DNA from: an uncultured Akkermansia sp.
GTDB lineage: Bacteria > Verrucomicrobiota > Verrucomicrobiia > Verrucomicrobiales > Akkermansiaceae
Reading direction: 5' to 3'
Assembly: GCA_949296365.1 (NCBI GenBank)
Contig: CASFPZ010000017.1
Location: 1 to 44,983, forward strand
DNA length: 44,983 nucleotides
This document shows, piece by piece, positions 16,234 to 24,368 of the stretch (position 1 is the stretch's first letter; each line of letters starts with the position of its first letter). The notes below the pieces were generated by a model, which was given only the letters and a program-made list of their open reading frames with translations, was not told the DNA's origin and made no database searches. Made by a program: the position numbers and the translations under genes.

Positions 16234-16881
16234 ATGAATGATTCAATGCCATGCTGTCCTTGCCGAATCGGTTATCAGGACGGTCAATATGTATTACCTC
16301 CATTGCCTTATGATTACAATGCTTTGGAACCTTTGATGGATGAGGCTACGGTGCGTCTTCACCACGATAAACACCATGCTGCCTATGTGGCCGGAGCCAA
16401 TGCGGCGGCTGCCAAGCTTCGCGCTATAGCTGAAGGTCAAGTTGACGCCTCGCTGACGACTCCGGAGACTCGTAATTTGTCGTTTCATGTTTCTGGACAT
16501 ATTCTCCATTCCATTTTTTGGACGAATATGTCGCCAACTCCCAAGAAAACTCCAGAAGGTAAGCTGGCTGAAGCTATCAATGCTCGATTCGGATCTTTCG
16601 AGGCGATGATGAATGTTTTCAAAAATGTTGCTGCTGGTGTGGAAGGCTCGGGCTGGGCTATCCTTGGGTGGGAACCTATCTCTGGGCAATTAGCTATTTG
16701 CGGAGCTGAAAAACATCAAAACCTCGAAATGCCTGGATTAGTCCCTCTGCTTGTCTGCGATGTTTGGGAACATGCTTATTATCTTCTGCATCAGAATAAT
16801 AGAAAGGCTTACATCGAAAATTTTGTTCAGTTGATCAATTGGGCTGATGTCGAGCAGCGTTTCCAGGAGGCAACGTGCTGA
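16234..16881 (+). CDS. Fe/Mn superoxide dismutase
   Basis: Converts superoxide to H2O2 and O2 in the cytosol. The 215-residue protein has all four metal ligands in context: His in RLHHDKHH, His in HILHSIFW, and Asp and His in DVWEHAYYL. The block VEGSGWAILGW is also typical. The Gln in GAEKHQN is placed as in Mn-type enzymes, but the surrounding sequence is mixed, so iron, manganese or either is possible. The N-terminus carries about 17 extra residues with a CCPC cluster before the usual YVLPPLPYDYNALEP start; an ATG four codons on (16246) keeps the cluster. There is no strong ribosome-binding site. A terminator follows at once. Confidence 0.93.
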   Translation: MNDSMPCCPCRIGYQDGQYVLPPLPYDYNALEPLMDEATVRLHHDKHHAAYVAGANAAAAKLRAIAEGQVDASLTTPETRNLSFHVSGHILHSIFWTNMSPTPKKTPEGKLAEAINARFGSFEAMMNVFKNVAAGVEGSGWAILGWEPISGQLAICGAEKHQNLEMPGLVPLLVCDVWEHAYYLLHQNNRKAYIENFVQLINWADVEQRFQEATC

Positions 16882-16921
16882 CTTGCCCCTTGCGGATGAT
16901 TGAAATATTGGTTTCGTAAAA

Positions 16922-16975
16922 AATCTACCAGTGTTAACGTTCTAGGGTGGCACTGGTAGATTGATGGTTTTTGTC
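16922..16975 (+). terminator. Terminator of the SOD gene
   Basis: Perfect 12-bp stem (16922-16933 with 16951-16962), 17-nt loop, followed by GATGGTTTTTTG. It separates sod from the small ORF downstream. Confidence 0.8.
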
Positions 16976-17057
16976 AACTCGCGTTCGCGCTAATGTGACA
17001 AAATAGGAACATGGCAAATGGTTGACATATTTAGAAAGAGGAGGAATATATCAGTAT

Positions 17058-17189
17058 ATGATTAAAAGAAATTATGCGCAATTAATGAAAAGAGCTCATC
17101 GCGAATCGGCTGACCGTCGTCGTATTGCCTCTATGCTGGCAGAAAAAACGGAAAAATCTTCTGGTGAAGAGAAGAAAAACGTCTGTTGA
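17058..17189 (+). CDS. Small basic protein of unknown function (43 residues)
   Basis: A 43-codon ORF with one of the best ribosome-binding sites in the window (GAGGAGGAATATATCAGTAT before the ATG). The product is highly charged: MIKRNYAQLMKRAHRESADR at the start, then an arginine cluster and an Ala/Glu/Lys-rich helix, ending in KKNVC. It looks like a short alpha-helical, nucleic-acid-like or scaffolding peptide, with no signal peptide or membrane segment. It stands between terminators on both sides, so it is likely its own transcript. I do not recognise the family. Confidence 0.6.
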   Translation: MIKRNYAQLMKRAHRESADRRRIASMLAEKTEKSSGEEKKNVC

Positions 17190-17296
17190 CATTCCGAGTG
17201 TCTTTGTACACCTATTCCAGGCGGTTTTGTTGATGATATCGGAATCAGTAGACTGAATCTATGTTGTCGTAGTTTCCGAATGTGTTTGCCTGAGCT

Positions 17297-17324
17297 GCTG
17301 TTAGAATAAACAGCGTATTTTTTT
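17297..17324 (+). terminator. Terminator downstream of the small ORF (first of two)
   Basis: Stem GCTGTT (17297-17302) / AACAGC (17309-17314), 6-nt loop, followed by GTATTTTTTT. Compact classical rho-independent form. Confidence 0.65.
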
Positions 17325-17328
17325 GAAT

Positions 17329-17372
17329 GATCCTCCTGTCCTGTTGATGGATGACAAGAGGATCTTGTTTTT
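17329..17372 (+). terminator. Second tandem terminator-like hairpin
   Basis: Imperfect stem GATCCTCCTGTC (17329-17340) / GACAAGAGGATC (17353-17364) with a 12-nt loop, then TTGTTTTTAC. Tandem with the preceding hairpin; it isolates the small ORF from the accessory operon. Confidence 0.6.
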
Positions 17373-17624
17373 ACTCTCTCCTCAGCAATAAAGGTTAAGA
17401 GTAGAGAAGAAAAAAATCTCTAAAAAAATGATTTTTCATATTGACTTCTAGTTACTGGAACTTTTAGCGTTCAATCATACGGTCTCAATCCGTGATATTT
17501 GTTTCCATTGAAGCCTTGGATACAGTGCGAATTGAAGCTTTGCATGGGAGGTTGGGTGGATGAAATCATGGATTGCCGCAAGTGAGTGACTACAACAGGA
17601 AAAATGAAAAAGATGGAGATAACG
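17373..17624 (+). promoter_or_regulatory. Upstream region of the accessory operon
   Basis: About 250 bp between the tandem terminators and the SDR gene, AT-rich to about 17460. It must contain the promoter of the six-gene operon. No clear operator palindrome seen. Confidence 0.4.
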
Positions 17625-18368
17625 ATGAATAATCAAGTCGCATTGGTTACAGGGGCGGCGAAGGGGATTGGTTTGGCTTGTGCTGAAGCATTTGCCAGGG
17701 CTGGGGCTCAGGTAATTATGGCAGATATTTACCGTCCGGAAGAACAGGCTGCAACGTTTCGTGACCAGGGGCTCAAGGCTGAGGCTTATTGTTGCGACGT
17801 GTCCGTTCCTCAAGCTGTTTGCGAGATGGTCGACTGGATTGTTAAGACATATGGACGATTGGATGCAGCGCTGAACAATGCTGGGATTCAGACACCACAG
17901 AGACCGATGGCTGAAATTACAGACGATGAATTTGATCGGACTGTGGCAGTGGATTTGAAAGGAGTTTGGAACTGCATGCGTTATGAAATTCTCCAAATGC
18001 AGAAACAGGGAGGTGGAGCAATTGTGAATACCTCATCGCAGGGGGGAGTCACTGGTTTCCCTGGGCAAGCAGCTTACATTGCTTGCAAGCATGCTGTAAT
18101 TGGGTTAACGCGTACAGCTGCCATTGACTATGCTGCTCAGAACATCCGAATTAATGCGATTTGCCCAGGAGTGATTTTGACGCCGATGGCTCAGGAACTG
18201 ATGCAGCGCAATCCTGACTTGGAACAAGCTCTTGTACGCGACATCCCCGCGGGACGTTTAGGAAAACCTTCAGAGATTGCTCAAGCAGTGTTGTGGTTGT
18301 GCAGCCCTATGGCGAGTTTTGTCGACGGGCATGCCTTGTTAGTTGATGGTGGCTTCTCTATTCATTAA
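17625..18368 (+). CDS. Short-chain dehydrogenase/reductase (SDR) family oxidoreductase
   Basis: A 247-residue classical SDR with one Rossmann domain. It has the cofactor motif TGAAKGIG, an acidic residue at the end of strand 2 (MADIYRP) that points to NAD(H) rather than NADP(H), the NNAG motif, the catalytic Ser in NTSSQGG, YIACK with catalytic Tyr and Lys, and PGVILTPM. The end LLVDGGFSIH is typical. The substrate is unknown. I chose ATG 17625, which has GGAG six bases upstream and starts at the normal place (MNNQVALVTG); ATG 17604 and a GTG at 17586 would add 7 or 13 residues. First gene of the plus-strand accessory operon. Confidence 0.9.
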   Translation: MNNQVALVTGAAKGIGLACAEAFARAGAQVIMADIYRPEEQAATFRDQGLKAEAYCCDVSVPQAVCEMVDWIVKTYGRLDAALNNAGIQTPQRPMAEITDDEFDRTVAVDLKGVWNCMRYEILQMQKQGGGAIVNTSSQGGVTGFPGQAAYIACKHAVIGLTRTAAIDYAAQNIRINAICPGVILTPMAQELMQRNPDLEQALVRDIPAGRLGKPSEIAQAVLWLCSPMASFVDGHALLVDGGFSIH

Positions 18369-18388
18369 TTTATCTATAAATCAAGGTA

Positions 18389-19267
18389 ATGGAAAAGATT
18401 GTTCATAAAGAGTATGGTGGGGAACGTCCTTTGTTTGCTTCCCACGATCTGTATTTGGAGGATGTGACAATACACGCAGGAGAATCTGCGCTGAAAGAAT
18501 GCAAAAATATCGAAGCCGTAGGATGTCGGTTTGAAGGGAAATACCCTTTTTGGCATGTTGATGGATTTGTTGTGCGCAAAAGTATTTTTACGGAAGGAGC
18601 TCGAGCGGCTTTGTGGTATTCTCGTCGCCTAGAGATGGAAAACACTTTGGTAGAAGCTCCCAAAATGTTCCGCGACATGGAAGACATTTTTTTACAACGG
18701 GTCCGCTTGACGAATGCCCAGGAGACTCTATGGCACTGCCGGAATGTTGAATTGCATGACGTCGAGGTGTCAAATGCCGATTATATATTTATGCATAGTC
18801 ACAACATTCGCATTGAAAATTATCGGCAGCAGGGCAATTACTCATTCCAATATTGCAGTAATGTGACGATTCATAACGCTATTATTGATTCTAAGGATGC
18901 ATTTTGGAATACGGAAGATATAACTGTTTATGATTCTATACTTAATGGAGAATATTTAGGGTGGCATTCTCGCAACCTCCGTCTGGTCAATTGTAAAATA
19001 TCTGGGACACAACCCCTTTGTTATGCTCAGAATTTAATTCTGGAGAATTGTACCATGAGCGATGATTGTGATTTGGCTTTTGAATATAGTAGTGTACATG
19101 CACATATTTGCGGGCATGTAACTAGTATAAAAAATCCCCAAACAGGCAAAATTATTGTAGATAACTGCGATAACATCATTCTTGATGATCATATTAAATT
19201 CCCTGCTGATTGTCTTATTATCGTTAATTCTACAGGAAAAACATGCGATACGATTTCGATGAAATAA
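18389..19267 (+). CDS. DUF3737 family protein (right-handed beta-helix type)
   Basis: A 292-residue protein with short repeating strands (for example FWHVDGFVVRKSIF, WHCRNVELHDVEVSNA, WHSRNLRLVNCKISG) of the pattern expected for a parallel beta-helix. Start (EYGGERPLFASHDLYLEDVTI) and order match the DUF3737 family. There is no signal peptide, so it is cytosolic. The function is unknown; homologues are often next to MalY/PatB aminotransferases and DUF418 proteins in gut bacteria, as here. It starts 20 bp after the SDR stop and overlaps the following gene by 25 bp, indicating coupled translation. Confidence 0.85.
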   Translation: MEKIVHKEYGGERPLFASHDLYLEDVTIHAGESALKECKNIEAVGCRFEGKYPFWHVDGFVVRKSIFTEGARAALWYSRRLEMENTLVEAPKMFRDMEDIFLQRVRLTNAQETLWHCRNVELHDVEVSNADYIFMHSHNIRIENYRQQGNYSFQYCSNVTIHNAIIDSKDAFWNTEDITVYDSILNGEYLGWHSRNLRLVNCKISGTQPLCYAQNLILENCTMSDDCDLAFEYSSVHAHICGHVTSIKNPQTGKIIVDNCDNIILDDHIKFPADCLIIVNSTGKTCDTISMK

Positions 19268-20406
19268 TTCCACGTCGTAGGACGTGTTCTTACAAGTGGG
19301 ATAGTGCGTCAGACGACGATGTATTACCCATGTGGGTTGCCGATATGGACTTTCGAACAGCTCCTGCAATTCAATCTGCATTGCAACGTCGGGTAGAACA
19401 TGGAATTTTTGGTTATACAAAAGTGCCTGATGCATACTATGAAGCGATCATTTGTTGGTTCAAGCGGAGGCACGGGTGGAACATACGACGAGATTGGATC
19501 TTGTATACGCCTGGCGTTGTGCCAGCAATATCTGCTATCATTAAGGCCTTGGTTCGGCCTACAGAGGGCGTACTTGTGCAAACTCCGGTCTACAATTGTT
19601 TCTTTTCGTCTATACGGAATAATGGGTGTCGCATAGTGGCTAGTCCCTTGCTGCGTAACCATCTTGAATACCAAATAGATTACGTCGCTTTGGAACGCGA
19701 CATTGTTGAGCAGAATGTGCGGCTTATGCTATTGTGTAATCCGCATAACCCCGTAGGAAGGGTGTGGAGTCGAGAAGAATTACTGCAGATTGGCAAGATT
19801 TGTCTAAAACACGATGTCATTGTTGTTTCAGATGAAATCCATGGCGAATTGGTATATCCCGGGTATACGTATACCCCTTTTGCCAGTTTATCTGCCGATT
19901 TCCTGGAACATTCCGTTACATGCACGGCTCCGACAAAAGCATTCAATATAGCTGGTTTGCAAATTGCCAATATTGTGGTGGCAAATCCCGAATGGCGGAA
20001 ACGAATTGATCGAGCTATTAATATCAACGAGGTGTGTGATGTTAATCCTTTAGGGGTAGAAGCCTTGATTGCTGCTTATAATGAGGGTGAAGAATGGCTC
20101 AGTGCTTTGTTAGAGTATTTGTATGCCAATTATCTGTACATGCAAACATATGGCCAACAGAATTTTCCTCAATTCCCGATTGGTAGATTGGAGGGTACGT
20201 ATTTGGTGTGGATGGATTGTTCCGAGTTAGGTGTTTCTTCGGAAGCCTTGGAACATCAATTGCTGGAAAATGTGAAACTATGGTTGAATGCAGGCGCTAT
20301 GTACGGAGAAACAGAAAGATGTTTCTTGAGATGGAACATTGCATGCCCTCGTCCTGTGTTGGCTGACGGTTTGGAACGTTTCGCAAGATTTGTCGCAACG
20401 TTATGA
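19243..20406 (+). CDS. MalY/PatB-type cystathionine beta-lyase (PLP-dependent aminotransferase fold)
   Basis: A 387-residue fold-type I PLP enzyme. Typical features are VLPMWVADMDF near residue 27, HGIFGYTKVPDAYYEAI, the CNPHNPVGRVW block, VVSDEIHGELVYPG with the PLP-binding Asp, and the Schiff-base lysine in APTKAFNIAGLQ. This subgroup cleaves C-S bonds of cystathionine or cysteine conjugates, giving homocysteine or thiols, pyruvate and ammonia, and can have regulatory roles. A good AGGAAAAAC ribosome-binding site lies inside the end of the DUF3737 gene and fixes this start. The stop overlaps the exporter start by ATGA. Confidence 0.9.
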   Translation: MRYDFDEIIPRRRTCSYKWDSASDDDVLPMWVADMDFRTAPAIQSALQRRVEHGIFGYTKVPDAYYEAIICWFKRRHGWNIRRDWILYTPGVVPAISAIIKALVRPTEGVLVQTPVYNCFFSSIRNNGCRIVASPLLRNHLEYQIDYVALERDIVEQNVRLMLLCNPHNPVGRVWSREELLQIGKICLKHDVIVVSDEIHGELVYPGYTYTPFASLSADFLEHSVTCTAPTKAFNIAGLQIANIVVANPEWRKRIDRAININEVCDVNPLGVEALIAAYNEGEEWLSALLEYLYANYLYMQTYGQQNFPQFPIGRLEGTYLVWMDCSELGVSSEALEHQLLENVKLWLNAGAMYGETERCFLRWNIACPRPVLADGLERFARFVATL

Positions 20407-21308
20407 ATAGCAATCGAGAAAGATGGGCTGTCATTGTAGCTTATTTTCTCATCTATGTGGTGTGGGGGTCAACCTATTATTTTATTGGGGTGGCTTTGCA
20501 GGGGTTCCCTACATTTCTCTTGGGAACCCTGCGTTTTTCGATTGCTGGTCTCCTCTTGTTGGGGATATGTGCTTGGCGGGGGAAAAACTTGGGGAATTCT
20601 AAGTTAATGCGACGATCTGCTGTCAGCGGTATTGTGTTGTTGTTTATTGACATGGCCGTCATTATGTTAGCACAACGCTATGTGAGTAGTAGCGTGGTGG
20701 CCATCGTTGCTTCTTCTACTGCAATCTGGATTATGCTGTTGGATGTTAAAGCATGGAAACGCAATTTTTGCAGTGGAACGATGCTGCTAGGTATGTTTAT
20801 GGGCTTTATAGGGGTAGGTCTTCTCTACTGCGAATATCTTGCTTTGGAAGACGCATATTTCAATGGCGGATATGGAATGTTGATTCTGATGGGGGGATGT
20901 ATTTCGTGGGCTTTAGGAACGCTTTATGCCAAATATCGATCGTCTGGCGCGGAAACCGTGAATGAATTCGCTGGATCTGCCTGGCAGATGATATTTGCCA
21001 GTTGTATGTTTGCAATTTGTACACTTGCGACTGGAGAATATAATGATGTTAAGTGGGGTGATATTCATGCTTCATCCTGGTTGTCACTGGTTTATTTGAT
21101 CATTTTTGGATCGTTGTTAGCTTATTCAGCTTACGTGTGGTTACTGAAGGTGCGGCCCGCGGCCGAGGTGGCGACTCATGCTTACGTTAATCCTGTCGTT
21201 GCTGTGGTCATTGGCGGAGTTGGTGGTGAAGAAATTACCTTGATTCAGTTGTTGGGGTTAGTGGTGATTGTAGGTAGTGTTGCATTGGTGAATCATAACA
21301 AATCGTAA
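20403..21308 (+). CDS. EamA-family (DMT) transporter
   Basis: A 301-residue membrane protein with about ten helices in two EamA repeats. The first repeat contains VWGSTYYFIGVALQGFP and LRFSIAGLLLLG, and the second contains GCISWALGTLYAKY and the ending VNPVVAVVIGGVGGEE. This family exports amino acids, metabolites or drugs. It overlaps the preceding lyase gene by ATGA, so export of a product of that enzyme (a thiol or amino acid) is a fair guess but not shown by sequence. Confidence 0.88.
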   Translation: MNSNRERWAVIVAYFLIYVVWGSTYYFIGVALQGFPTFLLGTLRFSIAGLLLLGICAWRGKNLGNSKLMRRSAVSGIVLLFIDMAVIMLAQRYVSSSVVAIVASSTAIWIMLLDVKAWKRNFCSGTMLLGMFMGFIGVGLLYCEYLALEDAYFNGGYGMLILMGGCISWALGTLYAKYRSSGAETVNEFAGSAWQMIFASCMFAICTLATGEYNDVKWGDIHASSWLSLVYLIIFGSLLAYSAYVWLLKVRPAAEVATHAYVNPVVAVVIGGVGGEEITLIQLLGLVVIVGSVALVNHNKS

Positions 21309-21317
21309 TCTTAAAAT

Positions 21318-22556
21318 ATGGAACAAGTTGTACCTGTCAAAAGTTCAGAACGTTACGTGATCCTGGATGTTTTGCGCGGATTAGCTCTGCTAGGAATTGC
21401 CTTAGCTAATTATCCTGAATTTTCTCTCTATACGTTTCAGAGCCCGTCAGCTATAGCTCAAATGTCTACCTCGAGTGTCGACTATCTGTTGAGGTGGTTT
21501 TTGTTGGTGTTTGTAGACGGTAAATTTTACACGTTGTTTTCTTTGTTGTTTGGCATTGGATTTTTCATGATTATGAACAATGCCGCTCGTAAGGGTAACA
21601 GTGGAATGTTAATTTTTTACCGTCGGATGATCTTGTTAATGATTATTGGATTCCTGCATTTAATGTTTATCTGGAGCGGTGATATCCTCATGCTCTATGC
21701 TTTATTGGGAATGTTGTTGCCATTGTTTTGGCGAATGTCAAATAGAGGCTTGCTCGTTTGCGCAGGAATTCTCCTTGTATTCCCCATTGTGGTTGATGGA
21801 ATGGCGAGTCTTGCCCAAATCCGCCTAGCAGAACCAGCCGTACGACAACAATGGTACTATTGCAGTCTGTATGGAATTACAGAACAAAACTTTGGGTATT
21901 GGCTTCGCGATGCATCGACTTATGAAAAGGTGTTTCAATTCCTGATTCAGGGCGCTTGGGTTCGAGTCCAGGAATTTGTCGATGGAAACCGATATTTCAA
22001 GGTTTTGGGCCTTTTCCTAATTGGCTTTTATATTGGTCGTAATCGGTTGTATGCTTGTTTGGACCAATGGCAAGACAAACTTAGATTGGTGGTTCGGTAT
22101 GGGGTGTTAGTTGGATTGCCATTATCGGTTTTGTATGCATGGAGTGGTATGAAGAATCATCCCTGGGGAACTGTAGGGCATACTGTAATTTATACCGCTA
22201 GTGTGTATTTGATGGGGTTAACTTATCTTTGTGGAGTGTGCCTACTTTACCTCAAGTGGAAAGACTTAAAATGCTGGAGGTATCTTGCTACTCCCGGAAG
22301 AATGGCTTTAACGAATTACATCAGCCAATCGGTTATCGGCATGTTTTTGTTCTATGGGATTGGCTTAGGCTGGGGGGCTCAAATTGGGCTATGCTATACT
22401 GAGTTGATTGTTTTGTTTGTCTATGGTTCTCAAATGGTGGCAAGTCGACTATGGTTAACTCTGTTCCAATTTGGACCGTTAGAATGGATTTGGCGCATGT
22501 TGACATATGGTCGTTGGTTTCACCTGGTCAACCAACAAAAAAATTCTTCACCATAA
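21318..22556 (+). CDS. DUF418 (YeiB-like) membrane protein
   Basis: A 412-residue polytopic membrane protein. The N-terminal ILDVLRGLALLGIALANYPEF matches the start of DUF418 proteins. It also has the DGKFYTLFSLLFGIGFFMIM block and a C-terminal part (ATPGRMALTNYISQSVIGMFLFYGIGLG) typical of the domain. The role is not established for the family; acyltransferase-like membrane folds have been suggested. It starts 9 bp after the exporter stop, and the stop lies 8 bp before the next start codon, so it is co-transcribed. Confidence 0.87.
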   Translation: MEQVVPVKSSERYVILDVLRGLALLGIALANYPEFSLYTFQSPSAIAQMSTSSVDYLLRWFLLVFVDGKFYTLFSLLFGIGFFMIMNNAARKGNSGMLIFYRRMILLMIIGFLHLMFIWSGDILMLYALLGMLLPLFWRMSNRGLLVCAGILLVFPIVVDGMASLAQIRLAEPAVRQQWYYCSLYGITEQNFGYWLRDASTYEKVFQFLIQGAWVRVQEFVDGNRYFKVLGLFLIGFYIGRNRLYACLDQWQDKLRLVVRYGVLVGLPLSVLYAWSGMKNHPWGTVGHTVIYTASVYLMGLTYLCGVCLLYLKWKDLKCWRYLATPGRMALTNYISQSVIGMFLFYGIGLGWGAQIGLCYTELIVLFVYGSQMVASRLWLTLFQFGPLEWIWRMLTYGRWFHLVNQQKNSSP

Positions 22557-22564
22557 AAAAAACA

Positions 22565-23038
22565 ATGATGAAATCACTAATTACAAGCCTGTTAACGGTG
22601 TTCTTGGGCCTTACTATGACATTAGGCCAGGATACTCAACCTCAGCAAAATAATACTCCATCAACAGCAAAACATATGGAAAAAGACATTATATATATCG
22701 TTGTCCGCAATACCAAATGGAAAGCTTCGCTTGAAAAAAATTCTTCAGCTCAAGCATTGAAAAAACGCCTTACCCAAGGAGATCTAACGATACAGATGGA
22801 AGATTATGCCCAGATGGAAAAAGTCGGACCTATAGGAGCTAATCTCCCAACTAATGATCAACACATAACAACTCAGACCGGCGATTTGATTCTCTACCAA
22901 GGAAAGTATTTGGTCATTTATTATGCTTCTAATACATGGAATTTTACCCGACTAGGTAAGATCCTTCATGTTACGAAAGAAGATCTCCTCAAAATTCTGG
23001 GTAAGGGAAATGTCAAAGTTACCTTATCATTGGATTAA
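22565..23038 (+). CDS. Exported cyclophilin-like fold protein
   Basis: A 157-residue protein with a signal peptide (MMKSLITSLLTVFLGLTMTLGQ) and a mature domain of the bacterial cyclophilin-like fold: KDIIYIVVRNTKWKASLEKN, LTIQMEDYAQMEKVG, then GDLILYQGKYLVIYYASNTW and LGKI. The active-site set of true peptidyl-prolyl isomerases is not evident, so enzyme activity is uncertain. The frame is open from 22451 inside the DUF418 gene, but ATG 22565 (or 22568) places a signal peptide at the N-terminus and is the natural start. Last gene of the operon. Confidence 0.8.
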   Translation: MMKSLITSLLTVFLGLTMTLGQDTQPQQNNTPSTAKHMEKDIIYIVVRNTKWKASLEKNSSAQALKKRLTQGDLTIQMEDYAQMEKVGPIGANLPTNDQHITTQTGDLILYQGKYLVIYYASNTWNFTRLGKILHVTKEDLLKILGKGNVKVTLSLD

Positions 23039-23263
23039 TTAACCAATTCTTATTCTCAACGATTATCCCCCCCCATAATAACATTTTTACTTAATACTCC
23101 TAGGGAAAAGGTAGAATTATGGGAGTTCTGGTTTTTTGACACGAGTCGATACACAAGAGTAAAAGATGTTATGCTGTTAACGTAGATCATATGCTCGGGG
23201 AATGATCATAAGGAGTTATAAAAACAACAAAGTATCTAAACCAAACAGCGGAAATTGGATACT
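23039..23263. other. Intergenic region after the accessory operon with a terminator-like structure
   Basis: CCCATAAT (23072-23079) pairs with ATTATGGG (23116-23123) and is followed by AGTTCTGGTTTTTTG; the loop is long, so a terminator for the plus-strand operon is likely but weak. An eight-C run sits at 23067-23074. No gene seen. Confidence 0.4.
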
Positions 23264-23293
23264 AAAAAAACCATCCGACGTGAAATCGGATGG
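23264..23293 (-). terminator. Terminator of the cbiK gene
   Basis: Perfect 8-bp stem CCATCCGA (23271-23278) / TCGGATGG (23286-23293), 7-nt loop, with seven T residues on the minus strand (23264-23270). It lies 36 bp after the cbiK stop. Confidence 0.85.
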
Positions 23294-23329
23294 GGTAACT
23301 TTGTAATATAAAAAATAGGAAAATCGGAT

Positions 23330-24220
23330 TTATTCTTTTTCGATTTTAACCATGTCGTCCTTGGTTTCTAAGGCATGGCGTACGAAAATATCCTGAATAC
23401 CTTTTATTTCTCCAAGACCACGGAGTTGTGTAGATACTTCGTAGCCTTCTTTTTTCAACATACTGGCCCAGGAATCTTCTTCTGGCCCTGCCAAGTCGTT
23501 AGTAGCGTGGTCTCCAGCGACCATCATGAAAGGAATAAGCCATACTTTTTTGGCTTTCGTCTTTTTCAATGCAGCTAAAGCATCATCAAAACTAAGAGAA
23601 CCTTCGACGGTCCCAAGAAAGACGAGAGGATCTCGGCTTTGTAACTCTGCCTGCATAGCCATGACGGGCAAATCTGCCTGGCCATTGGAATGTCCGTGAC
23701 CCATGAGAATGACGGCTTCATTTGACTTCCGCTCTGCGGGCATTGCTTTCATTACTGCCGTTGCTACTTCTTCCATGTCTTTGCGGCTCTCGAGCAGAGG
23801 TGCGCCGATGTAGACTTTTTCAAAAACGCCAGGGTTTTTGTCAATGAAACGCATGACTGTACGTTCTAGCCATTTGTATTCAGCTCCGTTAGCCAAGTGA
23901 AGAGATTGAACACGCAGAACTTTCGTCCCTTTGTCGGCAAATTTCTGAAGACCTTCATTGACCGATAAAATGTGCTGTCCTTCCTTTTTCAATTTCTTCC
24001 GGATAATCTCTGATGTATAAGCCCATTCGATCTGATCCTTGTCAAAAGACTTTTCGAAATTGGCTCGAGTCGACTTATAGGAAGTAAGAGCGGAAGGAAC
24101 GCTCGTACCGAAGGAAACGATCATTAAAGCATCATCGGACCGAGGTGTAGCGTTACAGGAAGGCATGAAAAACAATAAGCTCCCGCCAACGGCACATGTT
24201 AATCTAACAAGTACATTCAT
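23330..24220 (-). CDS. cbiK: Exported sirohydrochlorin cobaltochelatase CbiK-like protein
   Basis: Anaerobic cobaltochelatase of the CbiK/HemH superfamily, which inserts Co(II) (or Fe(II)) into sirohydrochlorin. The 296-residue protein has the chelatase start LMIVSFGTSVPSALTSYK, the EIIRKKL region, a first histidine motif (ILMGHGHSNG) and a second (GDHATNDLAG), with His residues placed as the metal-binding pair of CbiK. The N-terminus (MNVLVRLTCAVGGSLLFFMPSCN) is a signal peptide with a possible lipidation Cys22, so the enzyme should act in the periplasm. Periplasmic CbiK forms are known in sulfate reducers, where a role in haem or metal handling has been proposed. No other cobalamin genes are nearby. 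Confidence 0.88.
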   Translation of the reverse strand: MNVLVRLTCAVGGSLLFFMPSCNATPRSDDALMIVSFGTSVPSALTSYKSTRANFEKSFDKDQIEWAYTSEIIRKKLKKEGQHILSVNEGLQKFADKGTKVLRVQSLHLANGAEYKWLERTVMRFIDKNPGVFEKVYIGAPLLESRKDMEEVATAVMKAMPAERKSNEAVILMGHGHSNGQADLPVMAMQAELQSRDPLVFLGTVEGSLSFDDALAALKKTKAKKVWLIPFMMVAGDHATNDLAGPEEDSWASMLKKEGYEVSTQLRGLGEIKGIQDIFVRHALETKDDMVKIEKE

Positions 24221-24368
24221 CTTTGTTTAACTGGTTGATTGAGTTTATGAAAACCCAATCAAGCAAACCGTGGCGAAGTATAACCGGCCTACTCGATTGA
24301 GAAGACGAAATAATTGTACAGAAGGACGGTTATTGCGCAAGGCTGAATAGAATTTTTATGACCGATTT

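Noticed and set aside
23067..23074. C8 homopolymer as a contingency tract
   Set aside because: It lies in an intergenic stretch with no start codon or obvious promoter at phase-sensitive spacing.
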